From: Lithobates sylvaticus
Taxonomy: Eukaryota > Chordata > Amphibia > Anura > Ranidae
DNA length: 64,000 bases
NCBI GenBank assembly: GCA_028564925.1
Contig: CM053029.1
Span: 608,285,721 to 608,349,720 of the forward strand
Direction: 5' to 3'
Of the stretch, positions 39,254 to 49,220 are shown in pieces; within the stretch, counting starts at the first letter, position 1, and each line of letters starts with the position of its first letter. The notes under the pieces are model-generated. The model saw only the letters and a program-made list of their open reading frames with translations, was not told where the DNA came from and ran no database searches. The translations under genes were made by a program, and so were the position numbers.

Positions 39254-39333
39254 CCTGTGAAGAGGTATGCGGGTCTGGTTGATGTTCTGCAGCATTCACC
39301 TTCTCTGTGTCAGAAGACTGTTTTCTAATTGAC
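39254..39333 (-). CDS. BLM: BLM small exon, linker
   Basis: The exon encodes SIRKQSSDTEKVNAAEHQ and PDPHTSSQ, a polar linker with no clear similarity to human BLM. It has an acceptor ATCTTTAG and a donor CACAGG followed by GTAGGA. Entry with one base joins the TG left by the exon at 44308-44458, and exit with one base joins the exon at 39167 across an intron of only 86 bp. Phase agreement on both sides makes it very likely real. The linker is expected to be disordered. Confidence 0.85.
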
Positions 39334-39485
39334 CTAAAGATAAAAAATAAAAATATAATATATAATAATAATAATAATAATAATAAATAATAATAATAAT
39401 GATGATGATGGAGCATGGTCTGAACACAGTACAGAAACAATGCTGTCCATATACTGCAGAGTGGGCCAAAGCAAGGTTAGAAAAC

Positions 39486-40344
39486 TAGCTAAAACATATT
39501 CCCTGATGAAGTCACGAGTGCGTGACGTAACCGGTAGGGATTGATCTGATTGGAGGATACCGGAAGCGATGCGAGACTGGCGCTAGTCGCCTTTTTATGC
39601 TGAATTTTCATGTTTTAAATGTAAGGATGCACTTTATCATTTAATAAAGCTATTTTTACCCCAACATACTTCACGATTTGCCCCCCCCCTTCCTTTCTTT
39701 CTTGTCCTTTATCCCCATTTTTGGAGAGGTTTACCCCGCTGAGCAGAGGCTTTCTGGAGGACTTCTAGAAATACGAGAGGATATCTGGGAGGAGTGACAC
39801 AATATTAGTGGAGACAGTAAAGGAGAGGAGTCGGGACAGAGCTGAACCACCTAGCCACATCCATAGGAGACAGTGGAGGAGAGGAGTTCGGACAGAGCCC
39901 TATTCTATCTATTGCTCTGAGACGACTGCCCTAAGGTGAGAGGCTAGGGAGTACCAGTTTAGGACCATATCCACCTGCACCCACCTCCCCGTTCACCCAA
40001 AGAAGCTCAGTTTGGTCTAGCCATTCACTCTGGCCTTGGTGGGACACAAAAAAGACTTATTTCGGGATCATTGGACATTGTGCTAGTTTTCTTAATTAAT
40101 CTGGTTGCTTGAACATTATCATTAATTCCATTATATGGTTATCACCAGCAATTTATTTAAAGGATATTATCCATTTTATTCATCTTTTTACACTTTGTGA
40201 TATACACGTATTGGTCTCACTTTTATTATTATTTTTTTATTTTTCCACCTACTTTATCACTATGGGATTGAATTCTTAATATGTATTTATTCTTTGTTTA
40301 TTAGCGACTAAGCACTAACATTGTATATATATCTTATTATCACC

Positions 40345-40380
<36 letters not shown>

Positions 40381-40438
40381 TATTTATACGAGTGTCACTT
40401 TTAGCGTGAAATCATATATTTCTTTAGCTAAAACATAT
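39486..40438 (+). mobile_element. Noncoding insertion (39500-40424) with 14-bp target duplication and ribozyme-like 5' end
   Basis: The direct repeat TAGCTAAAACATAT stands at 39486-39499 and again at 40425-40438. The 925-bp body between them starts TCCCTGATGAAGTCACG, within 3 bp of a hammerhead-like core (listed separately), and ends CATATATTTCTT. It has no open frame and contains a (TA)n tract (about 40350-40378). A TTTAATAAAGC segment at 39640 resembles a polyadenylation signal region. A target duplication of this size indicates retrotransposition. Penelope-like elements are known to carry hammerhead ribozymes in their terminal repeats, so a nonautonomous Penelope-type or retrozyme-type element is the best guess. 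Confidence 0.7.
39498..39541 (+). ncRNA. Hammerhead-ribozyme-like fold
   Basis: Core C3-A9 is CTGATGA (39503-39509). Stem II is GTCACG pairing with CGTGAC (39511-39516 with 39521-39526; loop AGTG). The second core is GTAA (canonical GAAA), then CCGG, then TA at the cleavage position. Stem I pairs ATTCC (39498-39502) with GGGAT (39537-39541), one G-U pair included. Departures from consensus are one extra A before stem II, T for A in GAAA, and a minimal stem III. Activity is doubtful. Confidence 0.45.
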
Positions 40439-41311
40439 ACCCACATTGCTATAGAACAAAAGTATCACATAAGCTGATAGCAGCGAGAGACTTACCACCA
40501 CTGCCAATATGTGGAAATGCACAGAAGCTCCTAACTTGTCAAATGTCATTATAAAAGACTAAACACTCAGGCCCAATACGAATCGATCTTCAAAAAAAAA
40601 AAAAAAAAGGCAAGTTTGGATAAACAACCCGAGAGCCTCCAATTACTTATAGAGTAGCGATATATGATACACCAAGATATTGAATTTATTATAGATAAAG
40701 AATGATGTGGTCCAAGGCACCAAAAGTAATTGACCTCCATCCCAAATTTTAGACAAAGAAAAGGAAAAGTGGTCAGCGGGACTTTAAATGAGGCCAATCA
40801 CTGTATAAAGTAAACAAGTAGGATATAAACAGTGCTGCTTTTATAGGTTCCAACAAAAAAAGGGGTAATTGGAGTGAGAGATGTATACCAAAAGCAGTCT
40901 TGGCAAAGAACAGAACAGGATCTTTGCCACAGGCTGGACTCGCATACCCCCCGCTTTTATCTAGGTGCATCCCTTCCCTCTGACACCGCCGCCTTTTAGG
41001 TGGGGGGAGGAAGAGGGGAAAGGGGGACTTCATGTGTGACTTCTCGTAAGACATGCGGGGTGAACCTTGACCCATATGGTTGTTGGCGGATGGTGAACAT
41101 CTTGGCATATCCCAGGTGAGACGAGAGGCACTTCTACACTAAGGATCCTCCATGTGGGAGCATTTTTTCTTTTATCCTTAGGATATACGCTTTTTGTGGT
41201 AACTATATGAAACACTTTGTACTGTATGTTATTGCTTGATAGCTATTTTTCTCTCCTGCAATAGCACCGTGTCAAAAATACTGATGTTATGTTTCTTCTA
41301 GCAGACTTGCA
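40439..41311. other. BLM intron sequence, no recognised element
   Basis: There is an A-rich run at 40595-40609 and a purine-rich patch near 41000-41030. No frame bordered by splice signals or known repeat was seen. The 3' part probably belongs to the element carrying the ribozyme-like fold at 41312. Confidence 0.4.
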
Positions 41312-41352
41312 CCTCTGAAGAAGACCCCATGTGGGTTGAAACGCGTCAGGGC
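41312..41352 (+). ncRNA. Second hammerhead-ribozyme-like fold
   Basis: CTGAAGA (41315-41321) is a canonical core, followed by the same extra A. Stem II is GACCC pairing with GGGTT (loop CATGT, one G-U pair), then a canonical GAAA (41338-41341), CGCG and TC. Stem I pairs CCT (41312-41314) with AGG (41348-41350). The stem II bases differ from those at 39511-39526 but still pair. About 190 bp downstream a TTTTTGAATAAACTACC segment could be the element's 3' region. Confidence 0.45.
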
Positions 41353-41878
41353 TATCTTCATACCCCGTGACCAATACTATAACATGTGGTTAATAGACTT
41401 TTAAGTTTGCATTGTGTATATCCAAAGTTTTAAATTCTTCTCCACTGGAGCTCATGTTCTAATTCAGCTGTCATACACATATATAATTTTTGAATAAACT
41501 ACCTTATATTTTTTTACATTACCCTTGATCTCATTTATTGCATGCTGCCTAAAAACCCTAAAGTGGGGGAATTCCTTCCTTCTTCAAGAACATTTTATTA
41601 TACCATATAAAATCATATACAACATATTGAATATCACAAAATGCATTAACAGAATTGCATACACGCAGGGTAGCTGAAAACTGCATATAAATATTAACAC
41701 CATAGTAATAGGCATAACATGAAGTAAAAACAAGTCCTGCACAACATGGGCCACTGGAGGGGCTGAATGATGTTCTGGAGTAAAACAAAATAAGAGACAT
41801 AAAATCATCTGTATGGACATCATGCATCTATGTAAGCCAGACTCCTCCTCCTCTTCTTCTTCTTCTTCTTCTCATTCC
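41353..41878. other. Intron sequence with (TTC)n tract
   Basis: A (TCC)n(TTC)n tract lies at about 41844-41872, directly before the TTAA element. Nothing else was recognised. Confidence 0.5.
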
Positions 41879-42889
41879 TTAACCGCTTCCCGACCGCCTC
41901 ATGTAGATATACGTCTACAGAATGGCACGGGCAGGCAAAAGCACGTACAGGTACGTCCCCTTCAATTTGCCTGCCCGTGGGTCGCGCGCGCGGCGCGCTC
42001 GCGACCTGGTCAGGAGCTCCGTGACCACGGCTGCGGGACCAGCGGACCCGATCACCGCTGGTGTCCCGCGATCGGGTTACGGAGCTGAAGAATGGGGAGA
42101 GGTCTGTGTAAACAAACCTCTCCCCGCGCTTCCTACTCTGCCTGTCATTGATCGGCTGTTCCCTGTCATCGGGAAAGCCGATCAATGACGTCAGACGTAC
42201 AGCCACGCCCCCCTACTGTAAAAAAAAAAAAAAACACAACACGTCACACTGACTCCTCCCCGCCCCCTAGTGGTTAACTCCTTCACTGCCACTGTCATTT
42301 ACATAGGAATCAGTGCTATTTAAATAGCACTGATTTCTGTATAAATGACAAATGTCCCAAAAATGTGTCAAAAATGTCCGATGTGTCCGCCATAATGTTG
42401 CAGTCACAATAAAAATCGCTGATCGCCGCCATTACTAGTAAAAAAAAAAAAATAAATTAATAAAAATGCTATAAAACTATCCCCTATTTTGTAAACGCTA
42501 TAACTTTTGCGCAAACTAATCAATAATCGCGAATTGCGATTTTTTTACCAAAAATATGTAGAAGAATACGTATCGGCCTAAACTGAGGAAAAAAAAATGT
42601 TTTTTTTTATATATTTTTTGGGGATAGTTATTATAGCAAAAAGTAAAAAATAATGCATTTTTTTCAAAATTGTTGCTCTATTTTTGTTTATAGCGCAAAA
42701 AATAAAAACCGCAGGGGCGATCAAATACCACCAAAAGAAAGCTCTATTTGTGGGAAAAAAAGGACGCCAATTTTGTTTTGGAGCCACGTCGCACGACCGC
42801 GCAATTGTCAGTTAAAGCGACGCAGTGCCGAATCGCAAAAAGGGGCCTGGTCCTTTGGCTGCCAATTGGTCCGGGGCTGAAGTGGTTAA
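41879..42889 (-). repeat. TTAA-ended noncoding element, full-length copy
   Basis: It starts TTAACCGCTTCCCGACCGCC and ends CCGGGGCTGAAGTGGTTAA. It carries the whole marker set, including GTCCGCCATAATGTTGCAGT, AACTTTTGCGCAAACTAATC and GACCGCGCAATTGTCAGTTA. The first 200 bp are CpG-rich. About 1,011 bp with TTAA on both sides. No transposase frame. Confidence 0.85.
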
Positions 42890-43117
42890 AATTTAAATAT
42901 TTGGTGACCAGCTCCCGCCTACAGTATGATCCCACTGGGGGTGGGCGGTAGCGGGATATCAAACTTCAGATATTGTACCTTAACGTTATTATTACTTCTT
43001 GTTATTCATTCCCCAATGTTTTTTATTATCTGTTCTATGCAATACCAATCAATTGTATTCATTTAAAAAAAAAAAAAAGAAGAAGAAAACTAGCTAAAAC
43101 CTTATCGGTTCTGTGCA
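42890..43117. other. Intron sequence, nothing recognised
   Basis: It contains a short A/G-rich tract (about 43063-43089) followed by AACTAGCTAAAACC, which resembles the target site at 39484; this is probably coincidence. No gene seen. Confidence 0.4.
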
Positions 43118-43960
43118 GGCAACCTTTGAGGTTAAGATCTACCTGGACAATATAGGAGGTAAGAAAAGATCCCAGGATGGAGGAGGAAAAGGAGGTGGGG
43201 TAAACTAGGCGGCGCCCTAGTGCACAGTAGTGTCCTGTACCCCCCCCCTCCCCCCATTGCTGTGTACTCTATCCCCTTCACATCAAACCCCCACTGTAGT
43301 GTCCTCTGCCCCTTCCAATCACAGTGGTGTTCTGTGCCCCCACCCCCCCAATGCTGTGTCCTCTGCCCCCTCCACTTCTCCCCCACAGTAGTGTCCTGTA
43401 CCCCAAAATGCTGTGTTCCCCAGGGTTTGGAGGGGGGTGCTGGGGCGGTTACTAGGTGGCACCCTACCCCCCCCCCCCCCATAGTGTCCTCTGCCTCCCT
43501 CCCCCTACAGTAGTGTCCTGTACCTCCCAATGCTGTGTCCTCTGCCCCCTCCACCTTCAACCCCCACTGTAGTGTCCCCCCCCCCCCCCCAAAGTAGTGT
43601 CCTGTACCCCAATATGATTTAACCTTTGCAGAGGTTGAGATCTACCTGGACAATATAGAGGAAAAGAAAAGATCCCAGGATGGAGCCTGGCTCCCTAGTG
43701 CACAGTAGAGTCCTCTGCCCCGTCACCCCCCCCCCCCCATAGTATCCTCTACCCCTCTCTACACACCACCCTCCCCACCCCCCACTGTAGTGTCCTCTAC
43801 CCCACATAGCAGTAACCTCTGTCCCCCCACAGTGTCCACTGCCTCCCCATTCCCCAAAACAGTGTCCTTTCTCCATTTCTAATCACATCCCTCCCCACTG
43901 TAGTATCCTCTGTCCCACATCCTCCCTCCCCCCACAGTGCTGTGTAGATAGCGCTTCCTA
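43118..43960. repeat. Roughly 500-bp duplication with C-rich degenerate minisatellite
   Basis: GATCTACCTGGACAATATAG and AAAAGATCCCAGGATGGAG occur at 43135-43185 and again at 43641-43685. Each copy is followed by C-rich sequence in which TAGTGTCCTCTGCCCC-like units repeat at irregular spacing. Frames through the C-rich parts are artefacts. Confidence 0.8.
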
Positions 43961-44307
43961 CCTGCCAGCTTGTGTACAGCTGAGCAGGGTTCAGGAGACG
44001 GCATAGCGCTGGGTGGAAGGCAGGAGGTGACGGAGGTCATACTAACAAGCTGGCGATTAGGACCACCTAGCAACCAATCACTGAGGCAGCTCCCGCCCCC
44101 CATCCAGCACTATGATGCCTCCCGCTCCCTACTCTGCAGGTAACATGAGAGTGGCGGAGGCTGAGGGGGGGGGGGGGGGGGGGGGGGGGAGTCAGAGCCG
44201 TGGTCACTATCCACCTGTTGATCACTGTCGACTGCAGGGAGTCAACGGCTTGCCGACCCCAGATTTAGTGTAGAAACACGAATCTCATGCACTTATATAT
44301 TACTTAC
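43961..44307. other. Intron sequence with poly-G run
   Basis: A G run of about 24 bases at 44166-44189 is the only striking feature. Copy-number errors are likely there. Confidence 0.6.
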
Positions 44308-44458
44308 CAGATTCCTCTGATCACTGGAGGAGAGGACAGGGTACTATCGGTAGGCGATGGGGGGATAAAATCAATATCACACTCATCATCCTCAGTTATT
44401 TCTTCAGGCTCAATCGCGTCATCACAGACCATCACACTGGGATCTTCTAAGCTTTTAT
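44308..44458 (-). CDS. BLM: BLM exon, acidic DxDFxPPSP region
   Basis: The minus strand reads DKSLEDPSVMVCDDAIEP and EEITEDDECDIDFIPPSPTD, matching human BLM EFDDDDYDTDFVPPSPEE. The acidic, proline-flanked segment lies in the N-terminal regulatory half of BLM. The acceptor GACTTTTCAG is followed by AT and the donor is ATCTG followed by GTAAGT, a near-perfect site. The 151-bp exon enters needing one base and leaves two. The upstream G can come from the exon at 51190-51884 directly or from the small exon at 46924-46987, so the small exon may be optional. The stop read just beyond the exon is intronic. Confidence 0.93.
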
Positions 44459-44689
44459 CTGAAAAGTCCACAAATAAATTAATTAACAGAGCGGAGTCCA
44501 GTACAGGAAAGTACAGATATGGAGGTAGTATGGCTGGATTGCCCATCTTAGAACCTATTGTGAGGCTCCTGGACTGTAAGAGTGCAATACACTATAAGAA
44601 TTTGGAGGAGTTGCGCACCTGTAGGCTTTACAGATACATAAAGTTTGTCCCAAAAGCATAATAATATGTAAGGTTCAGTAAATCATAAC

Positions 44690-45270
44690 ACCCCCCATGG
44701 CTGCCATTGTACACAACGGGAGCCCGTCTGCAAGTCCTGGCCAATGATTCATGATCCGGACCTGCTTACTGGCTGTGTCCAATCACAGCCCAGAGCTCTG
44801 TGTTCACAACCAACACCGAGCTCTGTAAACAGGGAACGATTTCTGTGTTTCTCATCCCTGCAAAGCAAGGATTAGAAACTTGAGAGATCTAGTAGTAAAA
44901 GCAGCACACATCGGCGTTTACCCTCTTTTCAGAGGGTTGCAGCTCCCACTTCCTTCTAGCGCACCTGGGGCGCCGGAAGGGAGATCACCTCTCCCCCCCT
45001 CCCTCTAGGCAATCATTTGGGACACGTCACAGGTCCCAGATGATTGCGCAAAAGCGCAGTGGGTGCCCGGCTGTGAAGCCACAGCTGGGCTCCCACAGTT
45101 ACAATGCCGGCGCCGCCAGGCAGAGGGGGAGACGAGCGGGGCTTCGATCCCCCGCATCGCTGGACCCTGGGACAGGTAAGTGTCCGATTATTAAAAGTCA
45201 GCAGCTGCAGTATTTGTAGCTGCTGACTTTTAAATTTTTTTTTTTTTTTTTTTTTTTTAAAGCGGAACTC
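44690..45270. repeat. Composite dispersed repeat with hairpins
   Basis: CCAATCACAGCCCAGAGCTC also appears, corrupted, near 26714. GCAATCATTTGGGACACG and CAGGTCCCAGATGATTGC are inverted. AAAAGTCAGCAGCTGCAG and TGTAGCTGCTGACTTTTA form a strong hairpin at about 45196-45234; the same hairpin sequence is the target of the hAT element at 56185. Noncoding. Confidence 0.65.
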
Positions 45271-45274
45271 CGCT

Positions 45275-45651
45275 GTAAGCACACATTCCCAGCCAGTGTC
45301 ATTAGTACAGTGACAGTGTATATTATCATCACTGATCACGGTATTAACTAATTCCTGCCCACACTATAGCCGAAAGACGGCTACAGCGTGGGCTTAGTTT
45401 GCCGGGAGGCTCTGTGATCGCCGAGTCCTCCGCAGATCGAGGTAAAGGGCCAATGAAAGCGGCCCTTTACCACATGATCAGCTGTCAGCCAATGACAGAT
45501 GACCACGGAATGTAAACACAAGTCGGTTATCGGTTTTTCTTTCCTCAAGCTGACAGCATGAGGAGAAAAGAAAGCCGATAAATGGTTTATGCTAAAAGGG
45601 ACATCTGCACTGATTATTAGTGCAGTCCCTCCAGTGCTGACAATCAGTGCC
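45275..45651. repeat. Repeat sequence sharing CAGCCAGTGTCATTAGTACA
   Basis: The marker CAGCCAGTGTCATTAGTACA is shared with 2681. The remaining bases show an inverted pair GGGCCAATGAAAGCGGCCC, but no gene. Confidence 0.5.
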
Positions 45652-46017
45652 GCCCCATACACATGATGAGAATATCGGACGAATGATCGTCCGTTTTTTT
45701 ATTGCATACTAATCTCACGTCAAATCTGATGAGTTTACTAAAGTCAAAATTCCCGAACGAAAGAAAAAAAATTCGGAAGTGATGTCATGTGTTGTAATGC
45801 ATTTGTATTGCATTTTCGAACGATAGCTGTGCTGATTAAACGAAAATTGTACGATCTGGCATCGTACGAAAAAAATTTCCATGCATGTCCGATAGAATAA
45901 TATCGGATGAACTGTCCTGATCGGCTCTCGAAAGCTCTGTACCAACGATCCGATTATCGTACGATCGATTTGAATGCGGCATTTTCCGTACGATTTTTGG
46001 ATCGTGTGTACGGGGCT
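45652..46017. mobile_element. MITE with GCCCC(A/G)TACACA ends
   Basis: GCCCCATACACATGAT at the left and ATCGTGTGTACGGGGC at the right are inverted with few mismatches. Inside, ATCGTCCG, CGTACGAT and similar blocks fold on themselves. Noncoding, superfamily unassigned. Confidence 0.75.
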
Positions 46018-46158
46018 TTACAGTTTGCACTACTTATCCTATATTATAACATGTCAGGAATGTATTCATGCAGATTTATAAACCCTTCCCGGCGACGGTA
46101 TGCATATATGCGGCTTCACTGAACTTGGTCTTTATCCGTGTACCTGTCTATGTGCTGG

Positions 46159-46885
46159 GAGCGCACTAGGGCTGCAACTAACGATTATTTTCATAATCGA
46201 TTAGTTGGCCGATTATTTTTTCGAATAATCGATTAATCGGTTAATAACCTTAAAAGTGTGGTGTATAATTTAGTTAATATGTAAAGTTTTTTAAAAAAAG
46301 TCAATTTATTCTTAAATATCTCTATGCAGTGGTAAATATAAATAACCAACTATATGGTTAGGGAGCAAAATATTTAATCCACTCTGAAAATAACTGACAG
46401 AAGAGATATACTTTTACTTGGCCAATTAGTTGTTGGGCAGATTAAAAAACACAAATTGCTGCAAAAACGCATTACATGCTTTTCTGCAGCTTCTCCATTG
46501 AAGTATATTGAACCAAAAAAGCACCGTTTTGCGTTAAAAAAAAGTCCCTGACCCTTTCCAAACAGCAGCGGCTGAAAAAAGCCTAGATGTGAACGTGTCC
46601 CATAGGAAACCATGTAAATGAACTGTAGTGCGTTTCTGCAAAAAGCACCAAAAAACACAGATGTGAACCAGGCCTGAGACATTTAGTAACATAATGGGGG
46701 TTAAAAAACAAAAATTAGCCCTTTATAGTACAAAAAAAAAAAAAAAAGCAGATAATCACTACTGTAATTATTTGCTCTTTTTGTACTATAAAAGAGCTAA
46801 TTTTAGTTTTTTTTTTAACCCCCATTATGTTACTGGCCGATTAATCGATTGGTTGTCGATTAGTTGTTTCAGCCCTAGAGCGCAC
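46159..46885. mobile_element. hAT-type MITE (46167-46877) with 8-bp duplication
   Basis: The target duplication GAGCGCAC is perfect at 46159-46166 and 46878-46885. The 711-bp element starts TAGGGCTGCAACTAACGATT and ends AGTTGTTTCAGCCCTA. A second inverted pair inside (ACATAATGGGGGTTAAAAA and TTTTTAACCCCCATTATGT) shows it is largely palindromic. An 8-bp duplication is characteristic of hAT transposons. It carries no transposase. Confidence 0.92.
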
Positions 46886-46923
46886 AGTACAATGCACTCC
46901 CAGAGCAAAGACTGGATTCTCAC

Positions 46924-46987
46924 CGAGACCCCCTGCGTTTACTTCCTCTTCTGAATAGAGAGAAAGATACATTGCATCTTCCTCTTC
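46924..46987 (-). CDS. BLM: Candidate BLM cassette exon (acidic)
   Basis: Between a strong acceptor (TTTTCCTCTCCTGCAG) and donor (TCTCG followed by GTGAGA), the minus strand encodes EEEDAMYLSLYSEEEVNAGG and L. The 64-bp exon starts in phase 0 and leaves one G, which joins the exon at 44458 as aspartate or glycine-type codon. To receive it, the exon at 51190-51884 would have to use the alternative donor TGT followed by GTAGGT, 4 bp upstream. Without it, the phase of the long exon also joins 44458 directly. It is therefore optional or lineage-specific if real. An acidic segment here would fit human BLM, but the match is compositional only. Confidence 0.55.
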
Positions 46988-47079
46988 CTGCAGGAGAGGA
47001 AAATATAAACAAAACAAACAAAAATGTGTAAAATAAACAAACAAAAATAGCTAGATCAATGTTAGCTCTAGGTCGGTGC

Positions 47080-47390
47080 CACGGGTAATGTTGGCGTCAA
47101 ACAGTGGCGGGCCCCTCCATTAGGGGCGCAGGGGCACCGCCCCCCCTTATGTACATGCAGGGCGCCGGACGCATGGATTTCAATTAGGTTTTCCTTTTTT
47201 TTTTGAAGCACATGTTTAGAGCCGAGCCTCTAATTAGCTTAAAAAAAAGGGTGTGAGTCAGGGTGTAGAGCACTGCGCCCTGAGCCCACCCATTAGTGTC
47301 ACAATAGCGAATTAACATTCGTTATTGTCTTCCCGATTTTCCTCGCGACCAATCAGGAAGCCCGATTGGCCAAGAGGAGAAGCGACCATA
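47080..47390. other. Intron sequence with probable dispersed repeat
   Basis: The GGCGGGCCCCTCCATTAGGG to AGGGGCACCGCCCCCCT stretch looks like a known-type GC-rich interspersed repeat, followed by unique sequence. No gene is seen. Confidence 0.4.
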
Positions 47391-47395
47391 TTGAC

Positions 47396-47525
47396 TGTCG
47401 AGGAGGAGACACAGGGGAAAGCCCCTGAGGAGGAGACGCAGGGGAAAGCCCCTGAGGAGGAGACGCAGGGGAAAGCCCCTGAGGAGGAGACGCAGGGGAA
47501 AGCCCCTGAGGAGGAGACACAGGCC
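47396..47525. repeat. 24-bp minisatellite, about 5 copies
   Basis: The unit GAGGAGACGCAGGGGAAAGC plus CCCT is repeated about five times with only single-base changes. Because 24 is a multiple of three, it stays open in several frames (EETQGKAP repeated), which is not evidence of coding. Confidence 0.97.
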
Positions 47526-47959
47526 CGTGACCTGGATGGGGTAAATGCGGGGTTTGTCTATTGACGGGGGGGGGGTCTGGAGGGATTTTGACTGACCAAC
47601 CAACTTAGGATTAAAAAAAATATAATTTAAAATTAAATCTGTACCATTGTTTCTGGGCTGTACTACGGATACAAACATACACATATGTAGTATCACTGCA
47701 GTCACCAGCAGCAAGAGAATTTATTTTTTGTTATTATTGGGTGGTAAGTTATGGTAATAGCAAGAAATATAGATACATTAATCATTTAGTTTATTCAGCA
47801 TGAAATGGGGCTTAGTTATGTAGCATGAGGCTGTATAATCTGCAATATTTACATTTTTGGTAAACTCATTCAATGAATCCCAGCTCTGCAAGCTGAGATA
47901 ACATGCAGTGCATTGATGCATTCACACAATTTTACAGTAACCACGAGATAAAACAGCTG
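47526..47959. other. BLM intron sequence, nothing recognised
   Basis: A G run at 47562-47571 and AT-rich unique sequence. No exon-like segment or known repeat was seen. Confidence 0.5.
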
Positions 47960-48615
47960 GAGACGGTTCTAATTGACCCAGATCCAACTAAACTAATTTC
48001 TAGATACTATAGGAGCAGTGGGGTCCTAGGAAATCGGGGTTGCTATCCAGGGCCAGGGCCAGGTGGGTGACTACCGTGCCGGAGTTGTCGGAGGAGATAT
48101 GGCGCGAAGCTCTGGATACTTATCTTGGATCTGTCATCTCTTCTACGGATAAGATGATTCAACTTCGATACCGTCACCAGATGTACTACACGCCAATTAC
48201 ACTACACCGAATGAGTAGGAGGGACTCCGCAGTCTGTCATAAATGTTTGGGGGCGGAAGGGACCTTCATCCATATGGTGTGGGAATGCCCTAGAAGAAGA
48301 CCGTTATGGTCTCAAGTGATTGAATTGATTTCTGATAACTTTGGACTACGCAATATCTGTTCTCCCTTGCGCTGCCTCCTAGGGGGTCTTTGACCAGGAG
48401 GAGATGAATGCATACACTAAACTGTTCCTTAGGATCCTATACTTTGGAGTAAGAAAACTGATAGCCAGGCGCTGGATTTAGGGAGAGCAACTCACAGCAG
48501 GAATGTGGATAAAAGTAGTACTTTTATATAGGATGATGTATGAGGCCAGGGGGGCCCCCCCCTAGGAAATTCAGGAAGGTATGGTTTAGATGGGTGGACT
48601 CAAAGAACACACTGG
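47960..48615 (+). mobile_element. L1-type ORF2 C-terminal remnant
   Basis: Translation gives LIDPDPTKLISRYYRSSG, then EIWREALDTYLGSVIS, the zinc motif CHKCLGAEGTFIHMVWECP (CX2CX8HX4C, the same spacing as in the L1 at 9889-9945), and later TKLFLRILYFGVRKLIARRW. The frame shifts at least twice. It is an old fragment of a different L1 family from the insertion at 7130. Confidence 0.85.
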
Positions 48616-48789
48616 AGGAAGAAGGGACCTAGAGTTGTGGACATGCCTAAGAGAGTAATCCCAATGGCAGAGTCCAGCCAGAAGGTGGGACTATAGGCAT
48701 AGTGATTGGACGAATGAATATTGAAGTTAGAAAGGTGTAGAAGGCTACGAGAAGCTGTATCCCATTGCTCATGGCAAATGTTGAAATCC

Positions 48790-48996
48790 CTGGTTACTTC
48801 CTTTGCCCAAGGGGTACTGCCCTTCCCGGAAGAGGGAGGATTGGTTACTTCCTTTTCCTAAGGGGTACTGCCCTTCCCGGAAGAGGGAGGATTGGTTACT
48901 TCCTTTGCCTAAGGGGTACTGCCCTTCACGGAAGAGGGAGGATTGGTTACTTCCTTTGCCTAAGGGGTACTGCCCTTCCCGGAAGAGGGAGGATAG
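48790..48996. repeat. 51-bp minisatellite, 4 copies
   Basis: The unit contains TTACTTCCTTTGCCTAAGGG and GTACTGCCCTTCCCGGAAGA, repeated four times with one or two changes per copy. It lies next to the L1 remnant. Being a multiple of three it produces open frames on both strands. Confidence 0.97.
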
Positions 48997-49220
48997 CTTT
49001 TCGTTTTTCAGGCAGAAAGTCGTGCTGCGATTTTGCACAGGTCAAAAAGGTCACCAATGTAAAAAGCAGAAAAACACCTCTAATGTGCCCAAAAAGAAGC
49101 TCATGTACTTTAAGCTTCAGGCTATAAAACACTCAGATTTGAACAGGGGCCATTTAAATGAATGGGATTTTGTTTGTTGGGCGTTTTACGAGCTGAAAAA
49201 GCTCAGGTGTGAATGCAGCC
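48997..49220. other. Intron spacer
   Basis: No recognisable feature between the minisatellite and the next MITE. Confidence 0.5.

Noticed and set aside
39480-43100. AACTAGCTAAAAC at 39484 and 43087 as ends of a 3.6-kb element
   Set aside because: The duplication at 40425 fits better and is longer. The 43087 match is shorter and has no element ends beside it.
47325-47564. EETQGKAP octapeptide repeat, possible surface protein
   Set aside because: A 24-bp minisatellite in an intron with no splice-compatible context.
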